NCBI RefSeq assembly: GCF_003051105.1
Contig: NZ_QAOO01000024.1
Coordinates: forward strand, 1-45,121
From: Nitrosomonas nitrosa
Lineage (GTDB): Bacteria; Pseudomonadota; Gammaproteobacteria; Burkholderiales; Nitrosomonadaceae
Length of the DNA: 45,121 nucleotides
Reading direction: 5' to 3'
This document shows positions 14,406 to 25,443 of this stretch, piece after piece. Position 1 is the stretch's first letter, and each line of letters starts with the position of its first letter. The position numbers were made by a program, and so were the translations under genes. A model generated the notes under the pieces. The model saw only the letters and a program-made list of their open reading frames with translations. It searched no databases and was not told the origin of the DNA.

Positions 14406-16453
14406 GCTTTTCTTCCCTCCGGAACAATCGATGCATTCGCATCGATGCTAGTAGTACTCGTATCAACAGCAGCGCTAGCTGGTTTTTCTTCTATGGTTTC
14501 GCTGGTCTCTCTTTTCTTACGAACCGATAAGCGATAGCGTCTATCAGAGATGGCTAAAGCACCGCCAAGCGCCATTAAAATACAGCCAAACCATATCCAA
14601 TCAACAAATGGCTTATGATAAACACGAACAACCCACGCTTCATTATCTAATGGCTCGCCCAATGCTACATACAAATCACGAAACAAGCCCGTATCGATCG
14701 CAGCTTCAGTCATAACCATTCCTGAAGCGTTGTATGTTCTCTTCTCTGGGTACAAGTCTCGTACTTTTTTATCATTCTTTAGAACTTCTATTTCACCTCT
14801 AACCGCCTTGTAATTCGGACCGATAACATCCGAGGTACCATTGAAACGAAATATATAATCATTAATAGAAACATGGCTACCAATTTCCATACGAACATCT
14901 TTTTCTGTTTCGTAGCCGTTCACTAAAGCAACACCAATAATAAAAACCGCTATTCCAAAATGAGCACAATGCATGCCGTAATAGCTTCGAGATTGTTTTG
15001 CTAATTTTTCAAATAATCCACCCTGGCCACTACTTTGTAATCGATGCTTAATATTCACAAATATGCTCGCAATAATCCAGAAAGCTAGCAACAAGCCAAA
15101 ACTAACGAATGGTTTCCATTCGCTCATAAAAAACGGAGCAATTAAAGCGCTGACAAGACTAACAGCAAACGCCCACCGTAAACGAACAATTAGAGACGGA
15201 AGATTTGCTTGCTTCCAGCGCGCGATAGGCCCCAAGCCGATCAGAAAAATGGCGGGTGCCATCAATGGAACAAAGACTGCTTCAAAATAGGGAGGGCCAA
15301 CTGATATTTTTCCGAGATTCAAAGCATCAATTAACAACGGGTAAAGCGTACCTAGCATAACGCTTCCCGCAGCAACCAATAATAATACGTTATTTGCAAG
15401 TAACATTGTTTCTCTAGAAACAAGTTGGAAATCGCCACCCAGCCCTACTTTTGGCGCACGCCAAGCAAAAAGCGTCAATGAAAACCCTATGACGACGACA
15501 AGAAACACTAGAATAAATATACCTCTAGCGGGGTCAGTCGCAAAAGCATGAACTGAAGTTAATACCCCAGAGCGTACTAGAAATGTCCCTAACAAACTCA
15601 ATGAAAAAGTTACTATTGCTAACAAAACAGTCCAACTTTTAAAACTTCCACGTTTTTCTGTAACTGCTAGTGAGTGAATTAGCGCGGTACCTACTAACCA
15701 TGGCATGAAAGAAGCGTTTTCTACGGGATCCCAGAACCACCAACCTCCCCAGCCTAATTCATAGTAGGCCCACCAACTGCCGATCATAATTCCAATGGTT
15801 AAGAAAATCCAGGCAGCGGTCGTCCACGGGCGCGACCAACGCGCCCATGCTGCATCCAATTGGCCGCTCAAAAGCGCAGCAATAGCAAAAGCGAAAGCAA
15901 CCGAAAATCCAACATACCCCATATAGAGCATTGGCGGATGCATGACCATACCAGGATCTTGCAATAGGGGATTCAAATCACTCCCTTCTAACGCTGCTGG
16001 TAAAAGGCGATCAAAAGGATTGGACGTAAATAACATGAATAGCAAAAATCCAACACTGACCAGACCTAGCACACCCAAAACTCTAGCTACCATGTCATCT
16101 GGCAGTTGACGGCTAAATACACTCACAGCAATAGACCAACCTGCCAATAGGAGCGCCCAGAGCAATAATGATCCCTCATGCGAACCCCAAGTAGCCGCAA
16201 AACGGAAATGAAGTGGTAGCTCAGAATTAGAGTTTGATACCACATTAATCACTGAAAAATCATTATTGATGAACGAGTAAGCCAAGCAACCAAAGGCTAT
16301 CGCAATAAATACGAATTGACCCTGCACTACTGGCCTAGCTAGCGCAATCCATGCGGGGATGCCGCGTGCCGCACCAATAAGGGGAAGTGTTCCTTGAATT
16401 AAAGCTAATAATAATGCAAGTATAAGGGCAAAATTACCAAGTTCTGGAATCAT
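14402..16453 (-). CDS. ccmF: Haem lyase subunit CcmF
   Basis: A 683-residue polytopic inner-membrane protein of the HemeHandling family that attaches haem to apocytochrome c. The tryptophan-rich WWD domain is seen in SWWAYYELGWGGWWFWDPVE followed by NASFMPWLVGTALIHSLAVT, the strongest possible family mark. The early block WGSHEGSLLLWALLLAGW and the histidine-containing helices are also present. The length is normal for the family. The cytoplasmic tail is enriched in S, T and A. It sits between ccmE and ccmG in the usual order. No defects were seen. Confidence 0.96.
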   Translation of the reverse strand: MIPELGNFALILALLLALIQGTLPLIGAARGIPAWIALARPVVQGQFVFIAIAFGCLAYSFINNDFSVINVVSNSNSELPLHFRFAATWGSHEGSLLLWALLLAGWSIAVSVFSRQLPDDMVARVLGVLGLVSVGFLLFMLFTSNPFDRLLPAALEGSDLNPLLQDPGMVMHPPMLYMGYVGFSVAFAFAIAALLSGQLDAAWARWSRPWTTAAWIFLTIGIMIGSWWAYYELGWGGWWFWDPVENASFMPWLVGTALIHSLAVTEKRGSFKSWTVLLAIVTFSLSLLGTFLVRSGVLTSVHAFATDPARGIFILVFLVVVIGFSLTLFAWRAPKVGLGGDFQLVSRETMLLANNVLLLVAAGSVMLGTLYPLLIDALNLGKISVGPPYFEAVFVPLMAPAIFLIGLGPIARWKQANLPSLIVRLRWAFAVSLVSALIAPFFMSEWKPFVSFGLLLAFWIIASIFVNIKHRLQSSGQGGLFEKLAKQSRSYYGMHCAHFGIAVFIIGVALVNGYETEKDVRMEIGSHVSINDYIFRFNGTSDVIGPNYKAVRGEIEVLKNDKKVRDLYPEKRTYNASGMVMTEAAIDTGLFRDLYVALGEPLDNEAWVVRVYHKPFVDWIWFGCILMALGGALAISDRRYRLSVRKKRETSETIEEKPASAAVDTSTTSIDANASIVPEGRKA

Positions 16454-16508
16454 GATCGATTTACTATCCCTGAAAAATAATTATTTGAAATCAGCTGCCT
16501 ATTTTAAT

Positions 16509-16967
16509 TTATTGTTCTTGTTGAATTAATGAAGCTTTTTGTGCTTTGGCCGCTTGCTCAAGTGCGCTTGCCGCTTCCGGCGGCATATAATTCTCATCAT
16601 GCTTTGCTAGCACTTCGTCAGCGTAAAAAATACCGTCATCGGCTATTTTTCCTTGTGCTACAACTCCTTTTCCTTCTTTGAACAGATCAGGAAGTATGCC
16701 TGTATAAACAACCTGTATCGCTTCCGATGTATCCGTAACAGCAAACGCAATTGTTGTACTATTGTCTATCCGCTTTAGGCTACCTTCTTCGACAATTCCG
16801 CCAATACGAAAACTTTTCCCTACAGGAGCTTCATTCGCTGCCACCTGAGTAGGACTAAAGAAAAATACTAGATTACTTTGGAAGACATTTAAAACTAAAA
16901 TTGCAGCACTGGTAAGTGCCGTGACACTTAAGGCAATAATCGCCATTTTTTTATGACGTGGTTTCAT
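16509..16967 (-). CDS. ccmE: Periplasmic haem chaperone CcmE
   Basis: It takes haem from the CcmABCD complex through a covalent bond to a histidine and carries it to CcmF. The N-terminal anchor is [20 protein letters not shown]. The OB-fold core follows ([16 protein letters not shown] and [20 protein letters not shown]). The haem-binding motif is HDENY, with His123 and Tyr127 counting from the ATG at 16967. I prefer this ATG over the upstream GTG at 16979, because it gives the standard N-terminus. Either way it overlaps the end of ccmD, indicating coupled translation. Confidence 0.94.
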   Translation of the reverse strand: MKPRHKKMAIIALSVTALTSAAILVLNVFQSNLVFFFSPTQVAANEAPVGKSFRIGGIVEEGSLKRIDNSTTIAFAVTDTSEAIQVVYTGILPDLFKEGKGVVAQGKIADDGIFYADEVLAKHDENYMPPEAASALEQAAKAQKASLIQQEQ

Positions 16968-17154
16968 TTTTTTTCTCACTTATACTTATAGTTGATTCGT
17001 TTTTCAGACCAAGATACTTTTGCAAAGTTCGGCGGCGATTCAATATCAGCCAAATTTCACCTACTATGCAGATGACTGAAACTATATAAGATCCCCATAC
17101 ATAAAACCCATAGCCACCCATTGCAAAAAAATCTGACCAACTATTCCAATTCAT
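16951..17154 (-). CDS. ccmD: Haem exporter protein CcmD
   Basis: A small (67-residue) single-pass membrane protein that helps release haem-loaded CcmE from the CcmABC complex. The sequence [20 protein letters not shown] then [20 protein letters not shown] is the standard CcmD layout: an aromatic N-terminus, one helix, and a basic and charged tail. A longer frame starts at 17256, but the extra head overlaps ccmC and has no family character, so the Met at 17154 is chosen. It overlaps the ccmC stop by 4 nt and the ccmE start by 17 nt. Confidence 0.92.
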   Translation of the reverse strand: MNWNSWSDFFAMGGYGFYVWGSYIVSVICIVGEIWLILNRRRTLQKYLGLKNESTISISEKKNETTS

Positions 17155-17891
17155 CGAGTTGCTCCCTTTAATTCTGCTACCCATGCAGTATGACGCTCCC
17201 GCTCCAATATGATGACTCGGGTACGCATCAATACCATAACAATCGAATACATCCATGCTGCGAGTGACATGATCAACATCCCTGCCAACATTGTTGTTGC
17301 CATCTTAGGTGACTGGGTAAGGCTTACCGATGCACCCTGATGCAAGGTGTTCCACCATTGAACTGAGAAATAAATAATCGGTATATTAACAACCCCTACC
17401 AGGGCTATTATTGCCCCTGCCTTATCTGCCCTGCGCGGATCATCAATAGCAGCTTGCAGCGACATGAATCCAATATAGAGAAATAACAAAATCAATTCTG
17501 AAGTAAGCCGTGCATCCCACACCCACCAAGTCCCCCACATAGGTTTGCCCCACCATGCTCCCGTCCATAATGCCAGAAAAGTAAACATGGCACCTGTTGG
17601 CGCGATGGCGGTTGCCACCATTGAAGATAATCGAGTATTGAAGGCGAGACCTATCCCTGCCCAAAAAGCCATAACTAAGTACAGAAACATTGACATCCAT
17701 GCAGCAGGCACATGAATAAAAATAATCCGGTATGCTTCACCTTGCTGAAAATCAGTCGGTGCCACAAAGAAACCAATATAAAGACCAACAACTAAAAAAA
17801 TCACTGCCGCCACAGAAAAAAACGGAATCATCTTGCCCGCTAAAAAATAAAAGCTTGCGGGCGAAGCATATTTATACCAATTTATGGACAT
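17151..17891 (-). CDS. ccmC: Haem handling protein CcmC
   Basis: A six-helix membrane protein that delivers haem to CcmE. The WWD domain is seen as GAWWGKPMWGTWWVWDARLT, and the two flanking histidine regions are IIFIHVPAAWMSMF and WWNTLHQGASV. It is 246 residues from the Met at 17891 (MSINWYKYASPASFYFLAGK), the expected size. The longer frame up to 18023 only adds a head that runs into ccmB and is rejected. It follows ccmB after a 34-bp gap and overlaps ccmD by 4 nt. Confidence 0.95.
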   Translation of the reverse strand: MSINWYKYASPASFYFLAGKMIPFFSVAAVIFLVVGLYIGFFVAPTDFQQGEAYRIIFIHVPAAWMSMFLYLVMAFWAGIGLAFNTRLSSMVATAIAPTGAMFTFLALWTGAWWGKPMWGTWWVWDARLTSELILLFLYIGFMSLQAAIDDPRRADKAGAIIALVGVVNIPIIYFSVQWWNTLHQGASVSLTQSPKMATTMLAGMLIMSLAAWMYSIVMVLMRTRVIILERERHTAWVAELKGATR

Positions 17892-17925
17892 ATAAAATTT
17901 TTTTGATAATAAGTTTAATCGAACT

Positions 17926-18585
17926 TTACTCCATAGAGACCCTGAGCGAAGCCGCTGTTGCCCAGGGCGCAAGTACAAGGGATACCAACAAGAACGCACC
18001 CAACAGCGAAAAATGGGCATCAACCCCCAGACCAGCCGTACTTGCTTCTACCGCACCTGCTCCAAAAATAAGAACAGGAATATATAAAGGCAATACTAAT
18101 AACGACACCAATACGCCTCCACCCCTTAACCCCAAGGTTAGCGCTGCACCTATCCCACCAATTAAACTTAAGATGGGTGTGCCTATCAATAACGATAATG
18201 CCAGCACAATAAGTGCGCTGGAGGGTAGATCATATTGAATACCTAATACTGGCGCCATCAATACTAAAGGTACGCCTGTAATTAGCCAATGCGCAAACAT
18301 TTTCCCTAATACTAATACAGACAATGAAGTCGGTGAGAGCAATATCTGTTCTAGTGTCCCATCTAAATAATCATTTGAAAACATACGCCCGAGCGAAAGC
18401 ATAGATGCCAGTAACGCTGCAACCCATACGACACCAGGCGCCATGATTCGGAGTATGTTCATTTCTGGCCCAATGCCTAGCGGAAACAGACTTACTACGA
18501 TAACGAAAAAAAATAAAGTTGTTAATACATCAGCCTGGCGGCGCATTGCCAACAATAAATCGCGCCTGATCACCCATATCAACAT
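17926..18585 (-). CDS. ccmB: Haem exporter permease CcmB
   Basis: The 219-residue membrane subunit of the CcmABCD ABC complex. Six hydrophobic segments are visible. The family marks include RDLLLAMRRQADVLTTLFFF at the front and SNDYLDGTLEQILLSPTSLS in the cytoplasmic loop that contacts CcmA. Its start follows the ccmA stop by 1 nt. The C-terminus (APWATAASLRVSME) is standard. The complex uses ATP to release holo-CcmE. Confidence 0.95.
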   Translation of the reverse strand: MLIWVIRRDLLLAMRRQADVLTTLFFFVIVVSLFPLGIGPEMNILRIMAPGVVWVAALLASMLSLGRMFSNDYLDGTLEQILLSPTSLSVLVLGKMFAHWLITGVPLVLMAPVLGIQYDLPSSALIVLALSLLIGTPILSLIGGIGAALTLGLRGGGVLVSLLVLPLYIPVLIFGAGAVEASTAGLGVDAHFSLLGAFLLVSLVLAPWATAASLRVSME

Positions 18586-18586
18586 G

Positions 18587-19201
18587 TTAAGACAAATATA
18601 ATTGATGCGTTACTGCTGCAGAAACGTCTATTTCTTGATGTGTTGTCAGGACTACCATGCCACCTTGTGCTAGATATCGTTCCAATATATTTTTCATCAA
18701 TTCGATTGCTGAAACATCCAGAGCCGTTAAAGGTTCATCCAAAATCCAAAGTTGTGTTCGCACCAATAACAGCCGCGCCAAGGAAACGCGCCGCTTTTGG
18801 CCTTGTGATAATAGTTTGGTAAATAAATTCTCGCGCTCTATTAAACCCATCTGATGCAATGCTTCACAAGCTCTCTTTTCATCGACTTCCACACCGGATA
18901 GCGCACTGGCAATTCGTAAATTTTCTATAGCAGTCAACTCATCTTTTATACCGCTCATGTGCCCTAAATAAGTAATGACACCACAATATTCTTCACTAAT
19001 AGATCGAATATTAGCGCCATTCCAACTCACTTTACCCGAATTCGGCACAGCTAAGCCACATAGCATTCTGAGCAAACTCGTCTTCCCGCTGCCATTAGGT
19101 CCACGGACTTGCATTAACTCCCCCGGCTTGATAGAAAAGTTTATGCCACTGAATAGAACGCGATCACCGCGAACACACTCTAAATTGTTGCCTTGCAGCA
19201 T
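18587..19201 (-). CDS. ccmA: Haem exporter ATP-binding protein CcmA
   Basis: The 204-residue ATPase subunit of CcmABCD. Walker A is GPNGSGKT (34-41), the signature is LSQGQKRRVSLARLLL (from 131), Walker B is LWILDEP (151-157), and the H-loop is in LTTHQEID. The signature LSQGQ rather than LSGGQ is normal for CcmA. It is the first gene of the nine-gene ccm set, and a TATAAT box lies about 20 nt upstream. The length is typical. Confidence 0.95.
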   Translation of the reverse strand: MLQGNNLECVRGDRVLFSGINFSIKPGELMQVRGPNGSGKTSLLRMLCGLAVPNSGKVSWNGANIRSISEEYCGVITYLGHMSGIKDELTAIENLRIASALSGVEVDEKRACEALHQMGLIERENLFTKLLSQGQKRRVSLARLLLVRTQLWILDEPLTALDVSAIELMKNILERYLAQGGMVVLTTHQEIDVSAAVTHQLYLS

Positions 19202-19222
19202 GGCTAATGATTAAATTTTTGC

Positions 19223-19251
19223 ATTATAGCGCACTGAACTTTCTTTAGCAC
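19223..19251 (-). promoter_or_regulatory. Possible promoter of the ccm operon
   Basis: On the minus strand a perfect TATAAT (19228-19223) lies 21 nt before the ccmA start. The matching -35 (GTGCTA at 17 bp) is poor, so this is a partial promoter match. A separate start for the ccm genes is reasonable because 132 bp separate them from truB. Confidence 0.4.
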
Positions 19252-19333
19252 TTGATTACGACATGGATTTAACAGATTCACATTTCTCATCTGTATTGCT
19301 CTAATTTATTTTGGTTTCTATAACTTCCTGTTA

Positions 19334-20308
19334 TTAAGTAGATAGGGCTTTATCATTTTGAGAAATTAATCTTTTAGGTATCACAGTTCCTATCTCTGTT
19401 ATTTCACCCATACCCAGGAATGACCCGCCACTCCTATATAACCTAACCTTGCTTGACGGTAGCAAAGTTTCTTTGCTTCTATTGGCTATTGATCGTCCCT
19501 GTAATATTGCAGAGGTTTCAATTTCATTTAATGTAATAATGGGAAAATGACTAAGGAGGCTATCAACAGAATATAAGAATTTATCATGTTCAGTGGAAAA
19601 CTCTCCCTGGAATTTATCGATGGTATAGGCTTGATGCAACTCAAATTGGCCAATTTGACTCCGACGCAAACTTATGAGATACGCGCCACCACAACCTAAT
19701 GCTTTTCCTATATCTTCAACCAATGTTCGAATATAGGTCCCCATTCCGCAGCGCACGGTAATGGATATTTCATTGCTCACCCATGAATTCAAGATTAGAT
19801 CGTAAATGAAAATCTCACGCGGTTTTCTATCAATTTCCTGACCATTACGGGCATACTCATACAACGGCTTTCCCTGATGTTTTAACGCGCTAAACATAGG
19901 TGGAGTTTGCTTGATTTTCCCGGTAAATGCTTGTAGCACCTTATCGATTGACGCCATGTTAAGATTGTTATCGATCAACTTTGCAGGGACGATTTCACGG
20001 ATTTCCCCCTCCGCATCACCGGTAGAGCTAATAGCACCCAGTTTAAAAGTTGCCTGATAAGTCTTCTCTGCATTCAGCAATATAGCTGAAAATTTTGTCG
20101 CTTGCCCAAAGCAAACCGGTAACAAACCTGTTGCCATAGGATCTAGCGTTCCAGTATGGCCCGCTTTAGCCGCACGAAAAAAACGCTTTAGAATTTGTAG
20201 CGAACGATTAGATGTTTGTCCTAAAGGCTTGTCCAGTAACAAAACACCACTGAGATTTCGTTTAATAAATTTGGCTTCCTTGGGATACAATGTAGAGATG
20301 GAGCACAA
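19334..20308 (-). CDS. truB: tRNA pseudouridine-55 synthase TruB
   Basis: It makes pseudouridine 55 in the T-loop of tRNAs. The catalytic aspartate is in AGHTGTLDPMATGLLPVCFG (Asp56 in this numbering). KTYQATFKLG, TPPMFSALKHQGKPLYEYAR and GTYIRTLVEDIG are the other conserved blocks, and a PUA-like tail completes 324 residues. No ATG is available at the head: translation must start at TTG 20308 or TTG 20290, both before the first conserved residue GVLLLDKP. It lies 43 bp downstream of rbfA, as the last gene of the rimP-nusA-infB-rbfA-truB operon. Confidence 0.94.
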   Translation of the reverse strand: MCSISTLYPKEAKFIKRNLSGVLLLDKPLGQTSNRSLQILKRFFRAAKAGHTGTLDPMATGLLPVCFGQATKFSAILLNAEKTYQATFKLGAISSTGDAEGEIREIVPAKLIDNNLNMASIDKVLQAFTGKIKQTPPMFSALKHQGKPLYEYARNGQEIDRKPREIFIYDLILNSWVSNEISITVRCGMGTYIRTLVEDIGKALGCGGAYLISLRRSQIGQFELHQAYTIDKFQGEFSTEHDKFLYSVDSLLSHFPIITLNEIETSAILQGRSIANRSKETLLPSSKVRLYRSGGSFLGMGEITEIGTVIPKRLISQNDKALST

Positions 20309-20351
20309 ATCTGAAGTAGGATAAATTTATGCTCTATTTGATCGTGTTGGC

Positions 20352-20708
20352 TTAGTCTTTATTACCGATAGCTTCATCTATCAATTGAGATAAATATAAG
20401 CCACGTTCAATAGATTCATCATAAATAAAATGAAGCTGTGGAATAACTCGAAGTTTCATGCGACTTGAAAGTTGGCTCCGCAAAAATCCACTTGCATGCT
20501 TCAGCCCTTCTTCAATAAGAATATTATCTTCCTTGCTACTGAGCGTCGTATAAAAAATCTTTGCATGTGCGTAATCTCGGGTAACCTCAACAGCGGTTAT
20601 TGTAATCATACCAATCCGTGGATCCTTAACTTCTGCTTTAATCAAATCAGCTAACTCACGCTGTATCTGGTCTGCAACACGCTGTGATCGTGAAAAATCT
20701 TTAGACAT
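20352..20708 (-). CDS. rbfA: Ribosome-binding factor A
   Basis: A 118-residue KH-fold protein that binds the 30S subunit and assists late 16S rRNA maturation and cold adaptation. The head SRSQRVADQIQRELADLIKA, the middle VKDPRIGMITITAVEVTRDY, and the end LRVIPQLHFIYDESIERG are the standard family blocks. It stands between infB (27-bp gap) and truB in the classic operon. The upstream bases show no strong ribosome site. Confidence 0.95.
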   Translation of the reverse strand: MSKDFSRSQRVADQIQRELADLIKAEVKDPRIGMITITAVEVTRDYAHAKIFYTTLSSKEDNILIEEGLKHASGFLRSQLSSRMKLRVIPQLHFIYDESIERGLYLSQLIDEAIGNKD

Positions 20709-20735
20709 TAATAAAAATTTAATGCTAAAGCGATT

Positions 20736-23363
20736 TTATAAAGTACGCGCTGTTTCGATGATCTCATACACCTCAAGCTGATCTCCTTCCTGAATATCAT
20801 TGAAATTCTTAAGCGAAAGGCCACATTCGAAGCCAGCCTTAACTTCCTTGACATCGTCTTTAAAGCGTTTCAAGGAATCCAGCGTTCCACTATGGATAAC
20901 CACGCCATCACGCAATACACGTATCAATGAATCTCGTCTCACCAATCCATCAAGGACATAGCAGCCTGCCACGGTTCCTACTTTCGAAATCCGGTAAATC
21001 TCCCGTATATCCACTAGACCAATGACACTTTCTTTGCGCTCTGGCATCATCATGCCTGAAAGTGCCTTTTTAATTTCATCAACTGCTTCGTAAATCACAT
21101 TGTAATATCGGACATCAACACCTGTTGTCAAAATCAACTTCCGTGCCCCAGCATCGGCTCGTGTATTAAAGCCAATTACTACAGCTTTCGATGCCAACGC
21201 TAAATTGATATCGGATTCAATGATCGCACCGACACCGCTATGGATAATATTGATTCTTACTTCATCCGTAGCAAGTTTCTGTAACGCATATGACAACGCT
21301 TCACACGACCCCTGAACATCTGCTTTGATTATGAGATTAAGTGTTTTGGTGTCTTCTTTTTGACCGAAAACATCCTCCATTTTGGCTACTTGCCGCTTAT
21401 CTAACTTCACATCACGGAACTTGCCTTGTCGAAATAAAGCAATTTCTCGCGCCTTACGCTCATCATCCAGTGCTATCACGGCTTCTCCAGCGACTGCTAC
21501 TTCGGATAATCCCTGGATTTCTACCGGGATAGAGGTTCCTGCCTCTTCAACAGAAGCACCCTTCTCATCCAGCATGGCTCTTACTCGGCCAAAAACTGCT
21601 CCCGTCAGTAAAACATCGCCTCGCTTCAATGTACCAGACTGCACCAAGATCGTAGCTACTGGTCCGCGGCCCTTATCTAGGCGCGACTCTATCACCACAC
21701 CTTTTGCAGGTGCTTTCCTGATGGTTTTAAGCTCGAGAACTTCCGCTTGCAATAAAATGCTTTCAAGTAACTCATCAATACCTTGACCGGATTTTGCAGA
21801 TACCCCAACAAAAATCGTATCCCCACCCCAATCTTCTGATACGACACCATGATTAGCCAATTCTTGCTTGATACGTTCGAAATTGGCCTCTGGCTTATCC
21901 ATTTTATTGACCGCTACTACGATAGGAATATTCGCAGCTTTAGCATGATGGATGGCTTCTATGGTTTGAGGCATCACGCCATCATCGGCAGCAACAACCA
22001 ATACCACAATATCAGTAATTTTTGCACCACGCGCCCGCATGGCAGTAAATGCTTCGTGACCTGGCGTATCAAGGAAAGTAATCATGCCATGCGCCGTTTC
22101 AACATGATAAGCACCAATATGCTGAGTAATCCCACCAGCTTCCCCACCTGCCACGCGCGTTCTGCGAATATAATCAAGCAAAGATGTTTTTCCATGATCG
22201 ACGTGACCCATAACCGTAACGACAGGTGCACGAGGTTCCATTTCGGATTCAGAAATTGGCGCCTTTATTTCTTCAAGAAAGGATTCTGGATTATCCGGCG
22301 CTGCATATTTCGCAACGTGGCCCATCTCTTCCACAACGATCATAGCCGTCTCTTGATCTAGCATTTGATTGATGGTAACCATACTTCCCATTTTCATGAG
22401 TACTTTTATAACTTCCGCAGCCTTAACAGACATTTTCTGCGCAAGCGCTGCAACTGAAATTGTTTCAGGTACGAGCACCTCATGTACGACGGGCTCTGTA
22501 GGCGCAGAAAAACCGTGCTGTGTCTGCGTTTCACTTAAATTTGATTTAGCGTGATGCTTGTCTTTACGAACTCGCCAGCCTTGATTTCCCGATAAATCCC
22601 CACGTATTTTAGTTTCACGACGTTTGCTGACTTCTTCCTTCCAAACATCTTCCTGTTTGGTCTGCTTTTTCTTTTTATCTAATTTTTCTTCTGGTTTAGC
22701 AGCCGGTTTATGCAGGGTACCTTCAGCCGATACTGGCTTGGGTTGCTGAGGTTCTGTTGGAGGCGCGGTGGCTACCTCTGAAACGGGTGGAATAACTTCT
22801 TCCGCTTTCTTAGATACCGTTTCTTCTGTTTTTACCTCTTTTTCCGCTTCTTTTCTCGTTTCAGCAAGGACGCCTTTTCGTTTTTCTTGCTTTTCTTTGA
22901 GTTCCGCAGCTTGACGCGCAATCAACTCAGCTTGTTTTAATGCCTCCTGTTCTCGCAATGCTTGTTGAGCAGCGTCAATAACGGTTTTTTGCGGTGATGG
23001 GGATGGCGCGGAGGGTATGGCCGGCGTCGGTATTTCAGGTGTTACTTCCTTTTCATATTCTTGTTCAGTAGGTCTTGCAACTACCCGTTTTTTACGAACC
23101 TTGACTTCAATTGTGCGCGCTTTTCCTGCTCCATCCGATTGCCGTATTTCAGTTGTCTGTCGACGGGTCAATGTTATTTTCTTTTTAGACTCGATCGCCC
23201 CATGAACCTTACGCAGGTAATCAAGTAATTGCGCTTTATCTTTTTCTGTCAGAATATCTTCGACCGACTGCTTCTTTACGCCCGCTGCCAGAAGTTGTTC
23301 AAGCAATACATCTGGCGACATGTCTAGCTCATTGGCAAATTTTTCTACAGTCATTTGATTCAT
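20736..23363 (-). CDS. infB: Translation initiation factor IF-2
   Basis: A GTPase that brings fMet-tRNA to the 30S subunit. The N-terminus has an IF2_N fold ([20 protein letters not shown]), then a long low-complexity linker rich in K, E, A and P, and a second IF2_N block ([20 protein letters not shown]). The G domain carries GHVDHGKT around residue 390, DTPGHEAF, and [13 protein letters not shown]. Domains 2-4 follow and end [13 protein letters not shown] prefer the ATG at 23363, because AAAGG sits 6 nt before it. The alternative is a GTG at 23381. The length of about 875 residues is normal for beta/gammaproteobacteria. Confidence 0.96.
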   Translation of the reverse strand: MNQMTVEKFANELDMSPDVLLEQLLAAGVKKQSVEDILTEKDKAQLLDYLRKVHGAIESKKKITLTRRQTTEIRQSDGAGKARTIEVKVRKKRVVARPTEQEYEKEVTPEIPTPAIPSAPSPSPQKTVIDAAQQALREQEALKQAELIARQAAELKEKQEKRKGVLAETRKEAEKEVKTEETVSKKAEEVIPPVSEVATAPPTEPQQPKPVSAEGTLHKPAAKPEEKLDKKKKQTKQEDVWKEEVSKRRETKIRGDLSGNQGWRVRKDKHHAKSNLSETQTQHGFSAPTEPVVHEVLVPETISVAALAQKMSVKAAEVIKVLMKMGSMVTINQMLDQETAMIVVEEMGHVAKYAAPDNPESFLEEIKAPISESEMEPRAPVVTVMGHVDHGKTSLLDYIRRTRVAGGEAGGITQHIGAYHVETAHGMITFLDTPGHEAFTAMRARGAKITDIVVLVVAADDGVMPQTIEAIHHAKAANIPIVVAVNKMDKPEANFERIKQELANHGVVSEDWGGDTIFVGVSAKSGQGIDELLESILLQAEVLELKTIRKAPAKGVVIESRLDKGRGPVATILVQSGTLKRGDVLLTGAVFGRVRAMLDEKGASVEEAGTSIPVEIQGLSEVAVAGEAVIALDDERKAREIALFRQGKFRDVKLDKRQVAKMEDVFGQKEDTKTLNLIIKADVQGSCEALSYALQKLATDEVRINIIHSGVGAIIESDINLALASKAVVIGFNTRADAGARKLILTTGVDVRYYNVIYEAVDEIKKALSGMMMPERKESVIGLVDIREIYRISKVGTVAGCYVLDGLVRRDSLIRVLRDGVVIHSGTLDSLKRFKDDVKEVKAGFECGLSLKNFNDIQEGDQLEVYEIIETARTL

Positions 23364-23494
23364 CAGCAACCTTTTGTTCACCCTAAATTCATTTCAATAC
23401 AAAACCGCAATTCTGGAATAGGCATTTAGTTTTTCGATACATACAACCCAGATTTCAGAATTAAAATAGCTATTTTGTTTCGCTAATAGATACT

Positions 23495-24967
23495 TTAATT
23501 AAACCACGGTTCACGCGCTTTAATAATGAGTTTATTAGCACGATCAATATCAATACCCGTCATTTCAACTAAATCATCCGCCGCCAGATCGGCAAGATCT
23601 TCTTGTGTTTTTATGCCCTTAGCAGCCAATTCTCGTACTAGTTGAGCGTCCATACCCTCAAGAGAAAGCAAGTCTTCGGACAAATGCTCAAACTTTTCTT
23701 CGTTAGCAATTGCATCCGTCAGAAGGGCATTGCGTGCTCGATTACGTAATTCGGTAATAATCTCTTTATCGAGGGTTTCAATCTCAAGCATTTCATTTAG
23801 GGGTACATATGCAATTTCTTCAAGCGTAGAAAAACCCTCTTCAACTAGAATTTTTGCTACCTCTTCATCCACATCAAGTTTCTCAATAAAAAGATTGCAG
23901 ATCATAGAAGTTTCTTCTTCGTTTTTTTTCTGCGATTCCTCAATTGTCATGATATTGAGGTCCCAACCTGTCAACTCTGAGGCAAGTCGTACGTTCTGAC
24001 CGCCGCGACCTATTGCTTGTGCAAGATTATCCTCATCGACAACGATATCCATACTGTGCTTATCTTCATCAACCATGATACTGCTGATCTCGGCAGGTGC
24101 TAGCGCATTTACGACAAACGTAGCGGGATCCTCTGCCCACAAAACAATATCAACTCGTTCACCGGCAAGCTCACCAATAACCGCTTGAACGCGTGATCCT
24201 CGCATCCCCACGCAGGTACCAATCGGGTCGATACGTGAATCATTGGATTTAACAGCTATTTTTGCACGTGAACCAGGATCTCTCGCGGCCGCTCTGATTT
24301 CGAGCAGTCCTTCCTCAATTTCAGGAACCTCTAATTGAAATAGTTTGACCAAAAAATCGGGTGAGGTTCGTGACAATACTAACTGAGGACCCCTCGCTGT
24401 ACGATCTACTCTATGTAAGTATGCACGAACCCGATCGCCAATTCTGAGATTTTCCTTTGGTATCATCTGATCCCGGGGGAGCACCGCCTCGATCCTGCCG
24501 GACTCAATAATAGCGTTACCTCGTTCCATACGCTTAATGGTGCCAGCAACCAAAAATTCCTTGCGCGCTAAAAAATCATTCAGATTCTGCTCACGCTCAG
24601 CATCACGTATCCTCTGAAATATAATCTGCTTTGCCGCTTGAGCGCCAATTCGGTCAAACTCCACTGCTTGCAACGGTTCCTCTATGTGCTCACCTAATTT
24701 GATATCAGGGTTATACTGTAAAGCCTCGCTCAATGGTATTTGCCTTGCAGGATTTTCTACAGATTCATCGGCCACCACTAATCTGCTACGAAAACATCGG
24801 TAGTTTCCGGTTTCCCGCTCAATAACGACTTGCACATCAACATCTTCATGAAAGTGTTTTTTGGTAGCGGATGCAAGTGCCATTTCCAGGGCAGTAAACA
24901 CAATCACCTTGTCAACATTCTTTTCATGTGCCAAGGCATCCACTAATAGCAAAATCTCGCGGCTCAT
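23495..24967 (-). CDS. nusA: Transcription termination/antitermination factor NusA
   Basis: An RNA polymerase-binding factor for pausing, termination and antitermination. It has the N-terminal polymerase-binding domain ([20 protein letters not shown]), an S1 domain with [20 protein letters not shown], two KH domains ([20 protein letters not shown] and [20 protein letters not shown]), and two C-terminal acidic repeats with helix-hairpin-helix pattern ending in IKAREPWFN. At 490 residues it is the long form with both AR repeats. A strong GGAGGA precedes the ATG. It lies 33 bp downstream of rimP. Confidence 0.96.
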   Translation of the reverse strand: MSREILLLVDALAHEKNVDKVIVFTALEMALASATKKHFHEDVDVQVVIERETGNYRCFRSRLVVADESVENPARQIPLSEALQYNPDIKLGEHIEEPLQAVEFDRIGAQAAKQIIFQRIRDAEREQNLNDFLARKEFLVAGTIKRMERGNAIIESGRIEAVLPRDQMIPKENLRIGDRVRAYLHRVDRTARGPQLVLSRTSPDFLVKLFQLEVPEIEEGLLEIRAAARDPGSRAKIAVKSNDSRIDPIGTCVGMRGSRVQAVIGELAGERVDIVLWAEDPATFVVNALAPAEISSIMVDEDKHSMDIVVDEDNLAQAIGRGGQNVRLASELTGWDLNIMTIEESQKKNEEETSMICNLFIEKLDVDEEVAKILVEEGFSTLEEIAYVPLNEMLEIETLDKEIITELRNRARNALLTDAIANEEKFEHLSEDLLSLEGMDAQLVRELAAKGIKTQEDLADLAADDLVEMTGIDIDRANKLIIKAREPWFN

Positions 24968-25000
24968 ATTCCTCCAGCCAATTTTTTATGCATCTTTAAA

Positions 25001-25432
25001 TTATATTTCCGGAACCAACCGAGCTTTATCTAAATTATCTAACTCAACTTGTAGTCTTCTCCCTTCTACTTCGAGTTCTAGCACTCCGTTATTAATTTCT
25101 CTAATAAACCCAGCAAAATTCTTTTGTCCTTGCATTGCTATGCGTAGTTTTACCTTTACCCGCTTTCCCATAAAGCGAGCAAAATCGCTCTCTTTTCTCA
25201 AGGGTCTATCTAATCCTGGAGAGGATATTTCAAGTCGACTATAATCTATACCTTCTACTGTTAATAATCTATTGAGATGATTACTGATTGCAACACAATC
25301 ATCAATTGTCACTCCGCCCTCTTGCTTATCAACAAACACTCTCAATAATTTTCCGGGTGCCGACTGTTCCACCTCTACCAATTCATAACCCATACCAGCC
25401 AAAATTGAATCCAGCAACTCATACAACGCCAT
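25001..25432 (-). CDS. rimP: Ribosome maturation factor RimP
   Basis: A 143-residue protein needed for 30S assembly. It has the usual alpha/beta N-domain ([20 protein letters not shown] then [20 protein letters not shown]) and the signature [20 protein letters not shown], with an Sm-like C-domain ([20 protein letters not shown]). It is the first gene of the nusA operon. A TATAAT box and a hairpin with T-tract lie just upstream, suggesting control by premature termination. Confidence 0.95.
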   Translation of the reverse strand: MALYELLDSILAGMGYELVEVEQSAPGKLLRVFVDKQEGGVTIDDCVAISNHLNRLLTVEGIDYSRLEISSPGLDRPLRKESDFARFMGKRVKVKLRIAMQGQKNFAGFIREINNGVLELEVEGRRLQVELDNLDKARLVPEI

Positions 25433-25443
25433 AGCTTCGCCAC

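Noticed and set aside
17891..18023. Longer ccmC with a 44-residue extra head
   Set aside because: The head is out-of-frame ccmB sequence; the Met at 17891 gives the standard CcmC N-terminus.
23382..23494. tRNA gene between infB and nusA or before rimP, as metY in E. coli
   Set aside because: No cloverleaf-like arms or CCA-ending 3' acceptor were seen in these gaps.
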